The notes: generated from the letters alone by a model not told the origin. A DNA stretch of 64,000 nt from Ichthyophis bannanicus (GCA_033557465.1 CM066033.1:907768808-907832807); one strand, 5' to 3'. Counted from the first letter of the stretch, positions 11,027-21,854 are shown. A program made the numbers and translations.

Positions 11027-11470
11027 TTGCTAAGACTTCTAGTAATTACTATACTCGCAACCTGCGGACAGTTTCAACTGTATAGTTGTGTGATTTTCCA
11101 TTAAGAAGTCTAACATTTATCACTTTGTCGCTCATTCTGGCAGCCAACAGCACTTTTTTTTGTACTAGTTTAGCACTTTTTCATTTGTACTTTCATTTTC
11201 CAATTTTTGCAAACAAAACTGACCAAAATATTTCTTGGCATTTGACAATCATCACCCTATACCCAAAAACTGAAAAGGATTTTGCCTTTTGGTTTTTATT
11301 GATATTTACAGCATTTTTCTTATACAATCAAAAAATTATAATACATGCCAAAATTATAAGTAAACATTTTTAGAACATTGTTATCTATTTCCTACTGTTA
11401 TCCAACTTAAACCTTCAATGGCGAACCAATGAGAAGGTTTCATTTGTATTTTCATGATTAGGATCCTTAG
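11027..11470. other. Unique AT-rich interval
   Basis: The 95-codon plus frame at 11086-11373 is rich in Phe, Ile and Thr, with no domain I know, and is probably chance. Confidence 0.35.
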
Positions 11471-11654
11471 TTCTCAACCCAGTCCTCAGGACACACCTAG
11501 CAATTAGGCTTTCAGGATAACCACAATGAATATGCATGAGAGAGATTCGCATACAATGGAAACAGTGCATGCAAATCTATCTTATGCATATTCACTGTGG
11601 TTATCATGAAAACCTGACTAGCTAGGTTTGTCACAAGGACTGGATTGATAACCC
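11471..11654. mobile_element. Palindromic MITE (CAACCCAGTCCTCAGG type)
   Basis: Starts TTCTCAACCCAGTCCTCAGG and ends with the reverse complement (GGACTGGATTGATAACC). Subterminal pairs ATGAATATGCATGAGAGAGA and TATCTTATGCATATTCACTG also mirror each other. It is a long fold-back element of about 184 bp. Related sequences form part of family G (31510-31690, 36640-36790, 42160-42340, 57650-57850) and the right window edge (63857-64000). Confidence 0.8.
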
Positions 11655-12002
11655 CTGTCCTAGAGCAATCTTATATCATCAATAGTAAAATTCACTTTGC
11701 ATTCATCTTCATTTTCAACCTCTAAGAGAGTTCGAATGAGACAATTTGGTCTTTTTCAGCTGCCATTTTCTATCTTATTATACTATGGGGTATGTTTACT
11801 AAACCTTCTTAATGTGCACCCAGCGTTAGTGTGCAGGATGCCATATAAGGAGTGGGCATTTCAGTTTAAAGTAGCAAAACGGGATTAGCGCGCGATAACG
11901 CGCGCTGCTGCGCACATTATCGGGCAAAGCGCCGCTAAGCGCGTTACCGCGCGGTAATCTTAAGTAGGCCCACAGACATTCAAACTTAGAAACAGAAGTG
12001 TA

Positions 12003-12067
12003 GCACAATGGTTAATACACTGACTGATGATACAGGGTTCATGAGTTCAATCCCCCAGTGTGCCTAA
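12003..12067 (+). repeat. tRNA-like module (A and B boxes)
   Basis: TAGCACAATGG at about 12001-12011 fits an RNA polymerase III A box, and GAGTTCAATCC about 40 bases downstream fits a B box. The spacing is tRNA-like, but stems are incomplete, so it is a tRNA-derived module and not a tRNA gene. Confidence 0.7.
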
Positions 12068-12170
12068 TGCATAAGGCTGGCTGAGACATCAGCTGTGACA
12101 TGTAAGTATTGTTTCCTGAGGCATTTTATTTATTGCTGCCAGCAAACACACCCTCACGTGCCGTAACCTA

Positions 12171-12420
12171 AGGTGCCGCCTAAGGCACCCTATAGGGCAC
12201 ATTATAAAGTGCACTGTCCGCCACGGCACCCTATAATGTCCCCTATAGGGCAACCTATAAGGCGCTCCATAGGACACCTTATAAGGCACCTTATACAGAC
12301 TGTAACCATAAGGTGCCTCAGAAGGCGCTTTATAGGGTGCCCTATAAGGCGCCTTATAGGGTGCCCTATAAGGCACCTTATAGGGCGCCTTCTGAGGCAC
12401 CTTATGGTTACAGTACCCTG
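12171..12420. repeat. 12-bp palindromic array (CTATAAGG type)
   Basis: Tandem half-palindromes alternate GGCACCCTATAAGGCGCC with GCCTTATAGGGTGCCC. The step is about 12 bp, so translated frames show APYKAPYR-like periodicity on both strands. Similar arrays lie at 44088-44315, 44565-44700, 55303-55425 and 55640-55865. Many nested stem-loops are possible. Confidence 0.9.
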
Positions 12421-12492
12421 AGGGTGTTTTGCTGGCAGCACTAATGTACATAAAAAAAAGACAATGCTTTGGACAGCACTATCAAATAACCC

Positions 12493-12562
12493 CTACTGTG
12501 GGTTTAGAACCCATGACCTCTGGCTCCACAAGTAGTGAAGTAACCAGTGGGCTACAGCTCCA
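12493..12562 (-). repeat. tRNA-like module, inverted
   Basis: The complement reads GAGCTGTAGCCCACTGGTTA (A-box-like TAGCCCACTGG), and further on GGGTTCTAAACCC stands in the B-box position. It is the partner of the plus-strand module at 43955-44020 in copy 4. Confidence 0.65.
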
Positions 12563-12854
12563 TAGCTAATAACAAGCCCCTGGCTGGCTGCAGAAGGACT
12601 GCACGTCACCACACAAACAGTCTGCTGTGGTCACCAGGATAGGGTTAACCCACCCATACCCATGATGCACTGCACATGCAATCAGCAGTCTACAGATGAT
12701 TGTGAGGTGAGAGAATCTCTTTGGAGAACAAGTCAAAGAGAAGGCTGGCTTCATTGAAAAGCAGCATATCATTCTTCAGAATCTCTGAAGAAGCACATCT
12801 GAGCAGGCCTCCTACTGCAGGAGGTACCAAAGGGGAAATCAGAAAAAGGCCTAT

Positions 12855-13047
12855 TACTCTTTTTATTTATTTATTTATTTTTTATACCACGCTCTTTAGA
12901 ATCAGTGCGGTTTACATGTATACTAACAGGTACTTTTTATTCCCTTGTCCCCGAAGGGCTCACAATCTAAGTGTACCTGAGGCAATAGAGGGTTAAGTGG
13001 CTTGCCCAAGGGCACAAGGAGTGGCCATGGGACTCTTGTAGGCATAG
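12855..13047 (-). mobile_element. SINE with L2-like tail
   Basis: In minus orientation the tail reads GTAAACCGCACTGATTCTAA, GAGCGTGGTATAAAAAA and (AAATA)n, visible as TTTATTTATTTATTT at 12862-12882. Just inside is the complement of GTCCCCGAAGGGCTCACAAT, the TGTGAGCCCTTCGGGG core known from L2-tailed SINEs. The body then has GAGGCAATAGAGGGTTAAGT and TGGCTTGCCCAAGGGCACAA. The tRNA head is missing (5' truncation). It sits in the 5' part of the DIRS element. Confidence 0.75.
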
Positions 13048-13439
13048 GTACTTTCCTGGAACTCAAACCTCCCAAATGAAGCAGGCTCCACGACCAAAAC
13101 CAAGGCGGGAGAAGCCTCTGAAGCCCCAACCTGCTCCTTAGCCTCTGAAGCCCCAACCTGCACCTGGGGCGGGATTTTGACTGGTTCCTTCAGAGCATAG
13201 TCACTCTACTAGTAACCTCATAGAAAGTTCTTCTGTCAGGGAAATGCTCACTCTTTTTGTCCAAAGGTGACCCCTCATAACTGCACACATCTTGGTTCTG
13301 CAAATTGTCTAAAGTGGTTGCAAATTACATCTATTCAACCTACCTCCAAATTGCTCCTCCCCCCAAAGGTGCATCACATTGACCCTCTGCATCAGGAAGT
13401 GCTTCAGAGAGAAATCACTGCCCTCTCTTGGGGGATCTT

Positions 13440-14030
13440 GTGACTGAGCTCATGTCACCAGAGCAAAGAAGGTGAGAGTTTTATTCCAGGTATTTCCTGA
13501 TCCCCAAGAAAACAGGGGGATGCCGACCCATCCTAGACTTCAGAGATCTGAACAGATACCTTGCCAGAGAAAAGTTCAGCATGATTTCTCAGGGCACCCT
13601 GCTTCCTTATCTGAAAAAAGGAGATTGGCTATACTCTCTGGGAGATTGGCTATGCTCTCTGGATCTGAAGGATGCGTACACCCACATATAGATACATCCC
13701 ACTCTTAGGACGTATCTTAGATTTATCCTGGGGGCACAGCACTTCCAGTACCAGGTGTTGCCCTTTGGCCTCAGCACCACATATCTTCATGAAATGCCTG
13801 GCAGTAGTAGCAGCTTACCTACAGATGCTGAGAGTGTTTGTCTTCCCCTATTTAGTGATTGGCTGATCAAGAGTAGCACTCCAGAAGGAGTATGAGAATC
13901 AACATAGTGGACCATTTGGATGCTGGAAATACTAGGGTTTATCATAAATTACCTGAAATCCCATCTACAGCCTACCCAACAATTGGAATTCATTGGAGCC
14001 CTGCTTATCATGACTCAGGTGAGAGTCTTC
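13440..14030 (+). pseudogene. DIRS reverse transcriptase
   Basis: Frames joined across shifts show FLIPKKTGGCRPILDFRDLN (13500-13550), SLDLKDAYTHI (13660-13690) and HFQYQVLPFGLST (13742-13780), the RT fingers/palm motifs of DIRS elements. At the catalytic box the family has YLDDWLI; here the DNA reads TATTTAGTGATTGGCTGATC (13849-13868), one base short of TATTTAGATGATTGG. A single deletion has therefore destroyed the Asp-Asp pair and shifted the frame. FIGALL near 13992 matches the thumb-region FLG motif. Non-functional. Confidence 0.85.
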
Positions 14031-14259
14031 CTTCTGTATGAAAGATCCCACAGATTGACAGTGCTAATACGGTAGACTCAATTGAGTTAGCAGGTCACAA
14101 CTCACAGGATGTTAATGGTACTAGGTCACATGTCCTCTACAGTGCACATAACATCTTTGACATGTCTCTATATGAGACAGGCTCAGTGGACTCTGAGGAC
14201 TCAGTGGACCCAAGCCACAGGTTAACTCAGGGATTATCTGTATGTCACCAATCCACTCA

Positions 14260-14790
14260 TTCAGTCATTGCAATGGTGGACAATCCATCACAATTTACTC
14301 AAAGGTCTCCCCTTCCAAACTGGTCCACCTCAAAAACGTTTGATGACAGAAATATCCAAATCAGGTTGGGGAGCTCATCTCGATGGGTTTCACACTCAGT
14401 GCGATTGGTCCTTTCAAGAAAGTCTCCACCAGATCAACTTCTTGGAGATAAGAGCTGTAGCAAACATTCTAAAAGCTTTCAGAGATCGATTAGCCAATCA
14501 AATTGTTCTGATTCAGATTGACAATCAAGTAACAATGTTCTACATCACCAAGCAGATAAGAATGGGCTTGTACCTTCTGTGTTGGGAAGCAATCAGGTTG
14601 TGGAATTTGCCATCACCCATGGGATGGACTTGAGAGCCTCATACCTACTAGGTGAGCAAAACACTTTGGCAGACAGAGTTGAGTCCTCTAACAACATGAA
14701 TGGACACTGAATAGGGAGGTTGCAACTTGCATCTTTAGGGAGTGGTGCCCCCCTCGATAGATCTGTTTGCGATGACTCAGATCAGTTCTG
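14260..14790 (+). pseudogene. DIRS RNase H domain
   Basis: SKSGWGAHLDG (about 14355-14390) matches the DAS.SGWGAHL motif, with the first Asp apparently lost. INFLEIRAVANILKAF (14437-14483) matches INLLELRAV, and VLIQIDNQVTMFYI (14502-14545) matches the V..DN.T.V.Y motif. WGVPPSIDLFA (14735-14770) corresponds to the WG.P.IDLFA end of the domain. The frame shifts between blocks and stops are present. Confidence 0.8.
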
Positions 14791-15129
14791 ATGACTCAGT
14801 TCAGTTCGGTTCCAGAGAAAGATCACACAGTAGACTAGCCTTGGATGCTTTCTTTCTACTTTGGGGGGAGAGTCTTCTGTATACGTATCCTCCAATACCT
14901 CTCATTGCAAAGACCCTCCTGAAGCACGATGATTCTCATCGCTCCTTACTGGCCCTGACAGCCTTGGTTTCCTCTCCTGTTACAGCTCTCCAGTCAGGAG
15001 CCACTCTGGCTGGGCCAGGCACTAAACCTGATTTTGCAGGAGAATGTACCCTAACATCAAGTCCTTGGCCCTCATGGCATGGATGTTAAAAGGCTAATGT
15101 TATCTGAGCTCAACCTGCTGGCTGGCATG

Positions 15130-16228
15130 ACTGATGTCCTTTTGGCTCAGAAAATCCTATTCATGCACATGGAGGAGGTTTGCTGTCTGGTGTGAGGACC
15201 ATGCCCTAGATTGCTTTGCCTATCCCATACCAAAACTGCTTGAGTATCTTCTACATCTCTTTGAGTCTGGACTTAAGTCCAACTCCATCAGGGTTCACCT
15301 CAGTGCAATTGGAGGTTATCATCAAGGTGTAGAAGCGAAGTCCATTTCTGCATAGCCTTTAGTTGTTTTCCTTATTTGGGGGATTGCTTCTCTTGAAGCC
15401 TCCCTACAAACCTCCCGCAGTGCCTTGGGAACTCAATATGGTTTTTGCACAGCTGATGAAAACTCCTCGTTTCTATGTTTATATAGCATCTGAATTCAAC
15501 AAAGCATGGGACAAACACAGAAGATCTCTAAAGGAAAAGAAGGGACTTTAGTATTTGATATGGAAGGCCGGACTAGATAGACCATGTGGTCTTTTTCTGC
15601 CATCATGTTTCTATGTTTCCTTTTGAGCCACTCAGTTACTGCCAACTGATGTTTTTGACCTGGAAGGTTTTGTTTTTAGAAGTGGTCCCTTCAATTATTC
15701 AGCATGCAGAGTGAGCAAGTTTCAGGCTCCTGTAGTTCATCCACCTTACACCAAGTTCCCTCATAATAGAGTAGTCCTCCGTACTCATCCTAAATTCCTT
15801 CCAAAAATGGTATTGGATTTCCATGTTAATCACTCAGTTGTTCTACCAACATTTTTCCCAAAACTCATGTCCACAAAGGAGAAACTGTATTGCACATGTT
15901 GGACTGCAAATGAGTCTTGGCCTTCTACTTGGAGGGGACAAAAGCCCATAGAAAGTCCATCCAGCTTTTTGTTTCTTTTGACCTCAATAAGCTAGGGGCT
16001 GCCATCTCCAAATGCTCTCTTTCAATTTGGCTAGCAGACTGCATCTCTTTCATTTCTGCACAGGCAGCACTGAGCCTTGATGGTCATGTCACAGCTCACA
16101 ATGTCAGAGCCATGGCTGTGTCAGAGATCAACTTGCACTTGGTCTCCATAGAAGAGATTTGCAGAGCTGCAATGTGGTCTTCTGTCCACGCATTCACATC
16201 TTATTACTGTCTGGAAGGGGATTCCTGA
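15130..16228 (+). pseudogene. DIRS tyrosine recombinase (YR)
   Basis: The N-terminal core-binding part reads WRRFAVWCEDHALD and SIRVHLSAIGGYHQGVEAKS (15170-15345). The catalytic domain is split by a CR1 fragment (15469-15617) and resumes with stops. The C-terminal part in frame 15917-16228 contains AHNVRA (16094-16111), the His-x-x-Arg pair of the YR family, and a terminal AFTSYYCLEGD (about 16189-16222) carrying candidate nucleophile tyrosines. The first catalytic Arg block (SARRVSE in relatives) is not recognisable. Inactive. Confidence 0.85.
15469..15617 (+). mobile_element. 5'-truncated CR1-like LINE tail inside the DIRS YR
   Basis: Encodes the last residues of a CR1-like ORF2 (EFNKAWDKHRRSLKEKKGL, stop at 15550), like the C-terminus at 45582-45700 minus. 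It is followed by the short 3' UTR ACTAGATAGACCATGTGGTC ... TTTCTGCCATCATG. GTTTCTATGTTT occurs on both sides (about 15470 and 15609) and could be a target duplication or the tail repeat. The same 3' UTR flanks family G copy 5. Confidence 0.8.
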
Positions 16229-16493
16229 CGCGACAGCAACTTTGGACAATTAGTACTTTGGAATCTGTTTGGGGATTAGAATCCAACTCCATCCCCCTAG
16301 GCTCATTCTTTTCTGTTCAGGCAACAACAAAAAAAAAAGGATGACAACTTTTATTGTACAGAACATAATTATGTATTTGAGAATACAAAGGCCTGTTGCC
16401 AGTAAGCAGATGGACTTAGTTGTGCCTTTGGGCTTGTCTTACACTCTCATTTGCTTTCGATAGCCTGTAGCTAGGGAGTCTCATACATGAGTA

Positions 16494-16815
16494 CTTCATT
16501 CCTGCTTGTCCATGGAAAAAAGGTAGTTATTCACCTGTAGCAGGTGTTCTCCATGGACAGCAGGAATAAGTCCTCATAACCTTCCCGCCTCCCCTGAGAG
16601 TTGTATTCTACTATAGCTATAGTATCAGACTGTCCTAAAATGGTGCCATGGCAGCAGGTGAGAAGATGGCGTGCATGTGCAGTGGAAGCTCCCAAAAGTT
16701 TCAACTAATAGCTGGGGAGCATTCTCACGTTAGCTCCTTTGGATGACGTCACCTATATGTGAGAACTTATTCCTACTGTCCACTTTAGAATACCTGCTAC
16801 AGGTAAGTAACTACC
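16494..16815. repeat. Inverted repeats at the DIRS 3' end
   Basis: ACCTGTAGCAGGTGTTCTCC followed by ATGGACAGCAGGAATAAG (16531-16571) reappears as its complement, ACTTATTCCTACTGTCCA ... ACCTGCTACAGGTAAGTAAC (16766-16811). A further direct copy of TTCATTCCTGCTTGTCCATG lies at 16497. This agrees with the inverted terminal and internal complementary regions by which DIRS elements replicate. Confidence 0.65.
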
Positions 16816-16830
16816 TTTTGTAGTAAGTGA

Positions 16831-17170
16831 GGATTGAAGTGAGTGCATCTAGGGTGCCAAAGGTCTCCCGGTGTTTACTGGTCTCATCCAGGAGCTCAAA
16901 ATTCCCAATGAATTAAGACTGCAAGGAAAGAGTTAACTCACTAAAGTTGTGTCCTCAGTCTGCCATGCTAATAGTCGCTGTGAGGGACTCCTAGCCTGGC
17001 AAGGGTTACACTATGATAATTTGTTCATGATTTAATGTATATATGAATCAAAAAATTCTACCAGTAAATAAATCAGTATATTTTTCTGTCCAACTGTCTT
17101 CTGTTAATAAGGATCTTCAAAGAGTGATGTTAGATGTTCAACTATGTATGGATAAATGACAGCATATTAT
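16831..17170. other. Unique interval between DIRS and L2
   Basis: No gene recognised. Family G sequence does not resume here, so the missing part of the element starting at 11787 was lost and not merely split by the DIRS element. Confidence 0.35.
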
Positions 17171-19627
17171 ATCACAGGTAGTTTCCTACCTATCTAATCA
17201 GTTTCCAAATGCCATTATACCAAGACAGAGAAAACACTCCTGAACCAACTGAAAATACAGTAGTACATTCCAGACGCTTCAGACACTTTGACAGTGAGGA
17301 GATCACCAAAAACGTCCTCCCCAACATCAAGACTACTTCTCCAAATCTTGAAGAAGTACTAGACTCATGGAATACCAACCTGAATACCTTTGCTTACGTA
17401 CCTTCCCAAACGAAACCACAAGTCATAGAGCAGCAACCAAATAAGAAGGGTTCTGCACCCTGGTATACCGCAGAATTAAAGACCTCTCTATGAGCCCTCA
17501 GGAAATTGGAAAGAAAGTGGCGACACACCCGAGCCACATCAGACTTGACACTCTACAATTCCCACCTGCTAGCCCATCGAAATCTTATATCCTCTAAAAT
17601 GAAAGAATACCACTCTGAACTGCTAAACCGATCACTGAACAAGCCTCACGACCTGTTCAACATAGTTAAGTCCTTAACGAAGGACCAATCAGCATCACAA
17701 CCAGTTCTGATACTCCCCCAAGACTATGCCGACTATCTGATAGCCAAAACCAACAACATTAGTAAAGCCACACTATCCTCCCCCACCACGAACCCACCCA
17801 AACAGCTCTCCACTTTCTCAACACCGTCTCCAAGAAGCATCGAGAGCATCATTTCTAGCATCAATGCCACAACGGTCCCTAACGACCCTTGTCCAGCTCT
17901 CTGGATAAAGTCACTACGCCATGACGTCAGCCCGATAATAGCCCAAATCATCGACCTATCCTTCTCCTCTGAACATTTCCCATCAAGCCTTAAGAAGTCA
18001 TCCATCAGGCCCCTCTTAAAGAATGCCAAACTTGACGCCCAGAAGGTCGAATCATACCGTCCCATATCCAGTATCCCATTTCTAGCAAAGATAATCAAGA
18101 AGATGGTTCAACAACAGCTGCAGGATCATATTGACTCTAATGCCCCCTCGACTCAAGCCAACACGGTTTCAGAGAATCCCACGGTGTTGATACTCTCCTC
18201 ACCACCCTCATCAACACACTCATTACCGGGATTGACTCCATCAAACAAGGATATGCACTAATTTTCCTCGACATTGCCGCAGCATTTGACTCTGTAAACC
18301 ACGAACAACTTCTAATTCGACTGCATGATAAAGGGATAAGCGACCGAGCATGGCACTGGTGCAAATCTTATTTAACTGACAGATGGCAGCAAATACGAAC
18401 AGGAGCCACAACCTCTCTACCATTCAAACAACACTACGGAGTGCCCCAGGGCTCATCCCTCTCCGCACTCCTTTTCAATATTTACATGCAACCGATATGC
18501 GAAATAATTTGATCATTTAAAATCTCCTGCCTGCTCTACGCAGATGACGTATTACTCTTTACTCCATTCACAACTGAGACCCCAGATTTCACCCAACTGA
18601 TAAACTGCTTCAATGCCATAACCGACTGGCTCCTCTCCCAAAGTCTCAAAATCAACTTTAAGAAGACGGAAGTTCTATTTGTGACAAGGAACCAGTCCTT
18701 CATACCTCCAAAAACCATAAAGACAAGAGATGCGGAACTCTCATGCAGACCCTGCATCCGCTATCTAGGCGTGACCATAGACCAACAACTCAATTTCAAA
18801 ATACACATCAACAACATAATCAAACAAATATACCACAAGATACGAACCCTACGACATCTTTGACCCTTGCTACAAGCTGAGGATTTCAGAACAGTCTTTC
18901 AAGCTTTGGTGATCCTCCACTTTGACTACGCCAATGTCATCCTACACGGCCTTCCCAAAAATACGATAAGCCCCCTACAATTAGCGATGAATACAGCTGC
19001 AAGATTCCTGAGCGGAGCCTCCAGAGCTGATCACATCACCCTGGTACTAAAAGACTTACATTGGCTACCAATATACTGTCGACTAACATATAAAGTAACC
19101 ATCATCACTTTCAAAATCATCAACAAGATGGCCCCCACAGCCTTAATGGACCTCATCCACCCCATCACTGAGAACAGAGAAAGGAGAACATGTACAGCAA
19201 ATACACTAATGATTCCCAGAGAAATAACAAAATGCACAAAGTCAACCAGGAACAGAGCATTCAAGCTATATGCCCCTAGTTGCTGGAACATACTCCCTGC
19301 ACCCATTAGAGCCATCAAAGACCTAGCTCAGTTCAGAAGAGCACTTAAACATCACCTCTTTCTCCTACACTATTCACAGCAATCTAACACGCCACCCCTT
19401 AACATGCTATCAAGTATGAACACGTAAACCTTACCAATGGATGTACTTACTATAAATACAGTCTGTAAATAGATGTAAATTGTTGTACATAGTTACCATC
19501 AGTTGAAATCCAAGTTAATCTACACTGTTCATTGTAAGTGCTCTGCTTTGACTGCACAAACCTGTTATATGTAAACCGCGCTGATTTTTAAGAGTGCGGT
19601 ATACAAGAACAACAAATAAATAAATAA
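17171..19627 (+). mobile_element. L2-type LINE, 5'-truncated, well preserved
   Basis: Contains the region just after the endonuclease, the complete RT and its C-terminal domain, and a short 3' UTR ending GTAAACCGCGCTGATTTTTA, GAGTGCGGTATACAAGAAC and (AAATA)n at 19612-19627. The endonuclease is absent, as expected from incomplete reverse transcription. Few lesions make it one of the youngest LINEs in the window. The SINEs here share its 3' tail. Confidence 0.9.
17209..19427 (+). pseudogene. L2 LINE ORF2 reverse transcriptase
   Basis: In order: linker (17209-17490), stop TGA at 17491, RT N-terminal block with SSIRPLLKNAKLDAQ and SYRPISSIPFLAKI (18000-18095), a one-base shift near 18160, GFRESHGVDTLLTTL, then IFLDIAAAFDSVNHEQLL (18262-18315). 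YGVPQGSSLSALLFNIYM (18437-18490), a TGA at 18510 and LYADDVLLF (18534-18560) follow. YLGVTIDQQLNFKIHI (18762-18810), a TGA near 18862 and the C-terminal block with ALVILHFDYANVILHGLP and DLHWLPIYCRLTYK (18900-19095) complete it. The catalytic Asp triad is intact, but three stops and a shift make it a pseudogene. Confidence 0.9.
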
Positions 19628-20072
19628 AATTTCCATTCCTTAACATATTTCTGCTCTCTTCTGACACACATTAGCTATTTAACTGAATCTTCCTTAGTGA
19701 AAACTGTTCTAAAATATGCAATGCATACTGAGCATGTTATGAACTGTGAAAAAAACACACAAGTAATAGGAAAATGTGATTTTGGCTGTGTTTCATTGTG
19801 ATCTGCTGATACAATTTTGGACTGTGTTCCTTTGACTTCTTGAGAATGAAAGGTTTGATCATTTTTAAAATCATAACCTTCTCTGTTATTGCAAACATAG
19901 TGAAAATACTCAAGTAATTGCAGGGTATGGGTATATGACCAACTGGCTATTAACCTATTTTTAGAGAACAGTTCAGTTTTCTGTTACTCTGCCTCTGTCT
20001 TCTATTGATACAAAGCAGGATGCCTATATGATCTTTGCAATTTTCTGACTCATGCTGTGACTTAGTAACTAA
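19628..20072. other. Unique AT-rich interval
   Basis: No coding or repeat feature recognised. Confidence 0.35.
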
Positions 20073-20400
20073 GGGACTGGTTCACTAAGCCCCACGCTAG
20101 TAATACAGGTTTGGGCTACATTACTAACAGGGGGTACTGTGCAAGATGCAGGGAGCAGGAACAACTGTCCCCCTAAATTTAGCACAGCTCACGGGGAGCA
20201 GCTACTGCTACCCACTGTGCTGGTGATAGTTACTCCTCATCAAATGCTGGCAGTGTGGGCTTTCAAGGCCTACATTAATAGTGCCATGGCAGGAAGATCT
20301 ATGCGCCGCCCAGACATGTACTGCCCAGGTAGTGTGGGACTTTTAACACAGGGGAGGGTGCCAAAAATATGTGCCACCCCTGGGCTACCCAAGTAGTGCA
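20073..20400. mobile_element. Possible Harbinger-like MITE, left end only
   Basis: After a TAA triplet (20070-20072) the sequence reads GGGACTGGTTCACTAAGCCC, resembling the GGG.(C/T)TGTTTACTAAG ends elsewhere. GC-rich sequence follows to about 20400, where no matching right end is seen. Weak call. Confidence 0.35.
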
Positions 20401-21535
20401 TAGTTGTAAACTGTCCATTTAGTTATTAAGATGTAGCATGATCTGGAATACTGCAAAGATCATCATACTAGCTGCGGAGGCCCAAGAAGATATGATGCCT
20501 TTATGTTCTCTGTTTTTCCCTTGAGGTGCCTAACCTTTCAACCCAAACTGATATTTAGATGGTTGGTCATTGTTGGTTAACATATTTGTCGTTTAATTAA
20601 TTCCATGTTTGCATCGAGCCTGCAAGTACCAACAAAAATAGAATTTGTCATACAATCTAACGACAGTACAGAACTGAAAGCTAGCAGCTCAAGGTCCGAT
20701 AGATATTGATAGTGAGTCAAAGAGCTTAAATCATAAAACACAAAAACAAACAAAGCCATAGTATTACTTGGCGTGGGTGTAGAACTGTACACAGATGTGA
20801 AGACTTGGGTGTCTCCTTCCCTTTCTTCTGGGAGTGAGTAAATATCATTCATCTCACTGCATCTTCAAAAAATTCCTTTCCATTACACAACATAAGGCAC
20901 TTAAAAATATCGATGTTCCCAAAGTTTGCTTATCTTTTTCCTATTTTTGAAATGGCATATTTTTTAAATTCCTTTTTCAACATTGATAGAAATGAATTGG
21001 CCCTAGCCAGGTCTTGTCTGCTTTAATTTTCTCCAGTGCTAGATTGATTGCTAGAGATTTCCGAGGTTCTCCATGGGAAGACTTGTCAGCTGTCACCTTT
21101 CCCACTGTGATTTTATTTTGACTGTAGATTCCTTTACTGCCACTGTTCCAGATGCTTTGTCCTCATTAGTCTGAAGGTTTATAAAAAAAATTAACCAGCA
21201 CCATAGAAAACTCTTCACGCAGACTTAATAGGGGAGGAGGGGGAAAGAGGAGGGTTAGAAGCCTCAAAGCAGTGCTGAGGAGTAATTGTAAATCAACTGC
21301 TTGTGTTAATTAATAGCCTGCTCTAGTATTTCCATCTGGACAGTTGATGTTTAGGTACAGTAGATGCAGAAAAGGAAAGGTTGCTGTGGGACATCTGATT
21401 TGTAGGAGAGAGGACTGAGCAACAGCCTGGTTTGCTGAGTAACTGAAGGCTTCCATGACAGCAGCATTGCTTAGCATTTGAACAAAATTAAAGACTGCAT
21501 TAGGTGGCAGGGTTTGCTGCACAGTAAGCATATGC
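20401..21535. other. Unique DNA, possible conserved non-coding element
   Basis: No gene. From about 20950 to 21310 the sequence is AT-rich, of even composition and unrelated to any repeat here, with motifs such as TTAATTAA and CAGCTGTCAC. This look is common in vertebrate conserved non-coding elements, but conservation cannot be judged without alignment. Confidence 0.3.
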
Positions 21536-21851
21536 TAAGTTACCACAGGTCTAACTGTTCGCGTGCAATTGGGCGGGTTAGTGGAGGAACATTGGCAGTG
21601 CATTATGGTTAACAGAAGTGTTATGGGTGCATGCTAACCATGAATACTGCCATTAGCATGGTACAGGTAATGCCATCTCAAGGGGTGGCGGTAAGTGCAC
21701 GTATGTGCTGGTTAGTGTGGTGTAGTGTGCTAGAAATGTGCTAACAGCAGGGAGATAGATGCACATGCCCCCACTAAACTTAGTGTGGGCCTCTGCACCA
21801 GTTTCATAACTCAAATGTACACTACCAGTGCACCCTTTAGTAAACATGTCC
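21536..21851. mobile_element. MITE family C, right part
   Basis: Ends CCCTTTAGTAAACATGTCC followed by TTA (21852-21854). The interior (CTCAAGGGGTGGCGGTAAGT, AACATTGGCAGTGCATTATG) resembles 34942-35328. The left terminus is not found. Confidence 0.6.
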
Positions 21852-21854
21852 TTA

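Larger units (their letters stand above)
11787..12700 (-). mobile_element. Family G element, partial, alpha end
   Basis: Starts GGGGTATGTTTACTAAACC after a TAT triplet (11784-11786). The GCCATATAAGGAGTGGGC block, GC-rich GCGCGATAACGCGC region, tRNA-like module, 12-bp palindrome array and opposite-strand tRNA-like module follow in the same order as at the left end of copy 5. It then runs into CACAAACAGTCTGCTGTGGT ... CATGATGCACTGCACATGC and stops matching other copies at about 12698, where DIRS-like sequence begins. Orientation is minus by the beta-to-alpha convention. Confidence 0.85.
12700..16830 (+). mobile_element. DIRS-type retrotransposon, decayed
   Basis: From left to right: a short Lys/Pro/Gln-rich region with QAPRPKPRR-type sequence (12720-13170) resembling the end of a DIRS ORF1 or linker; RT (13440-14030); RNase H (14260-14790); and tyrosine recombinase (15130-16228). 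The 3' part contains an inverted repeat (16494-16815) in place of LTRs. This gene order and a YR instead of a DDE integrase define DIRS elements, which are common in amphibians. All domains carry frameshifts or stops. A SINE (12855-13047) and a CR1 fragment (15469-15617) inserted later. The left boundary is set by the loss of family G homology; the right boundary is approximate. Confidence 0.85.

Noticed and set aside
12089..12451. Frames with APYKAPYR-type repeats as a repetitive protein
   Set aside because: They come from the 12-bp palindromic array, which gives similar frames on both strands.
21310..21531. 73-codon minus frame as a host exon
   Set aside because: No domain, no splice-site support, and length compatible with chance.
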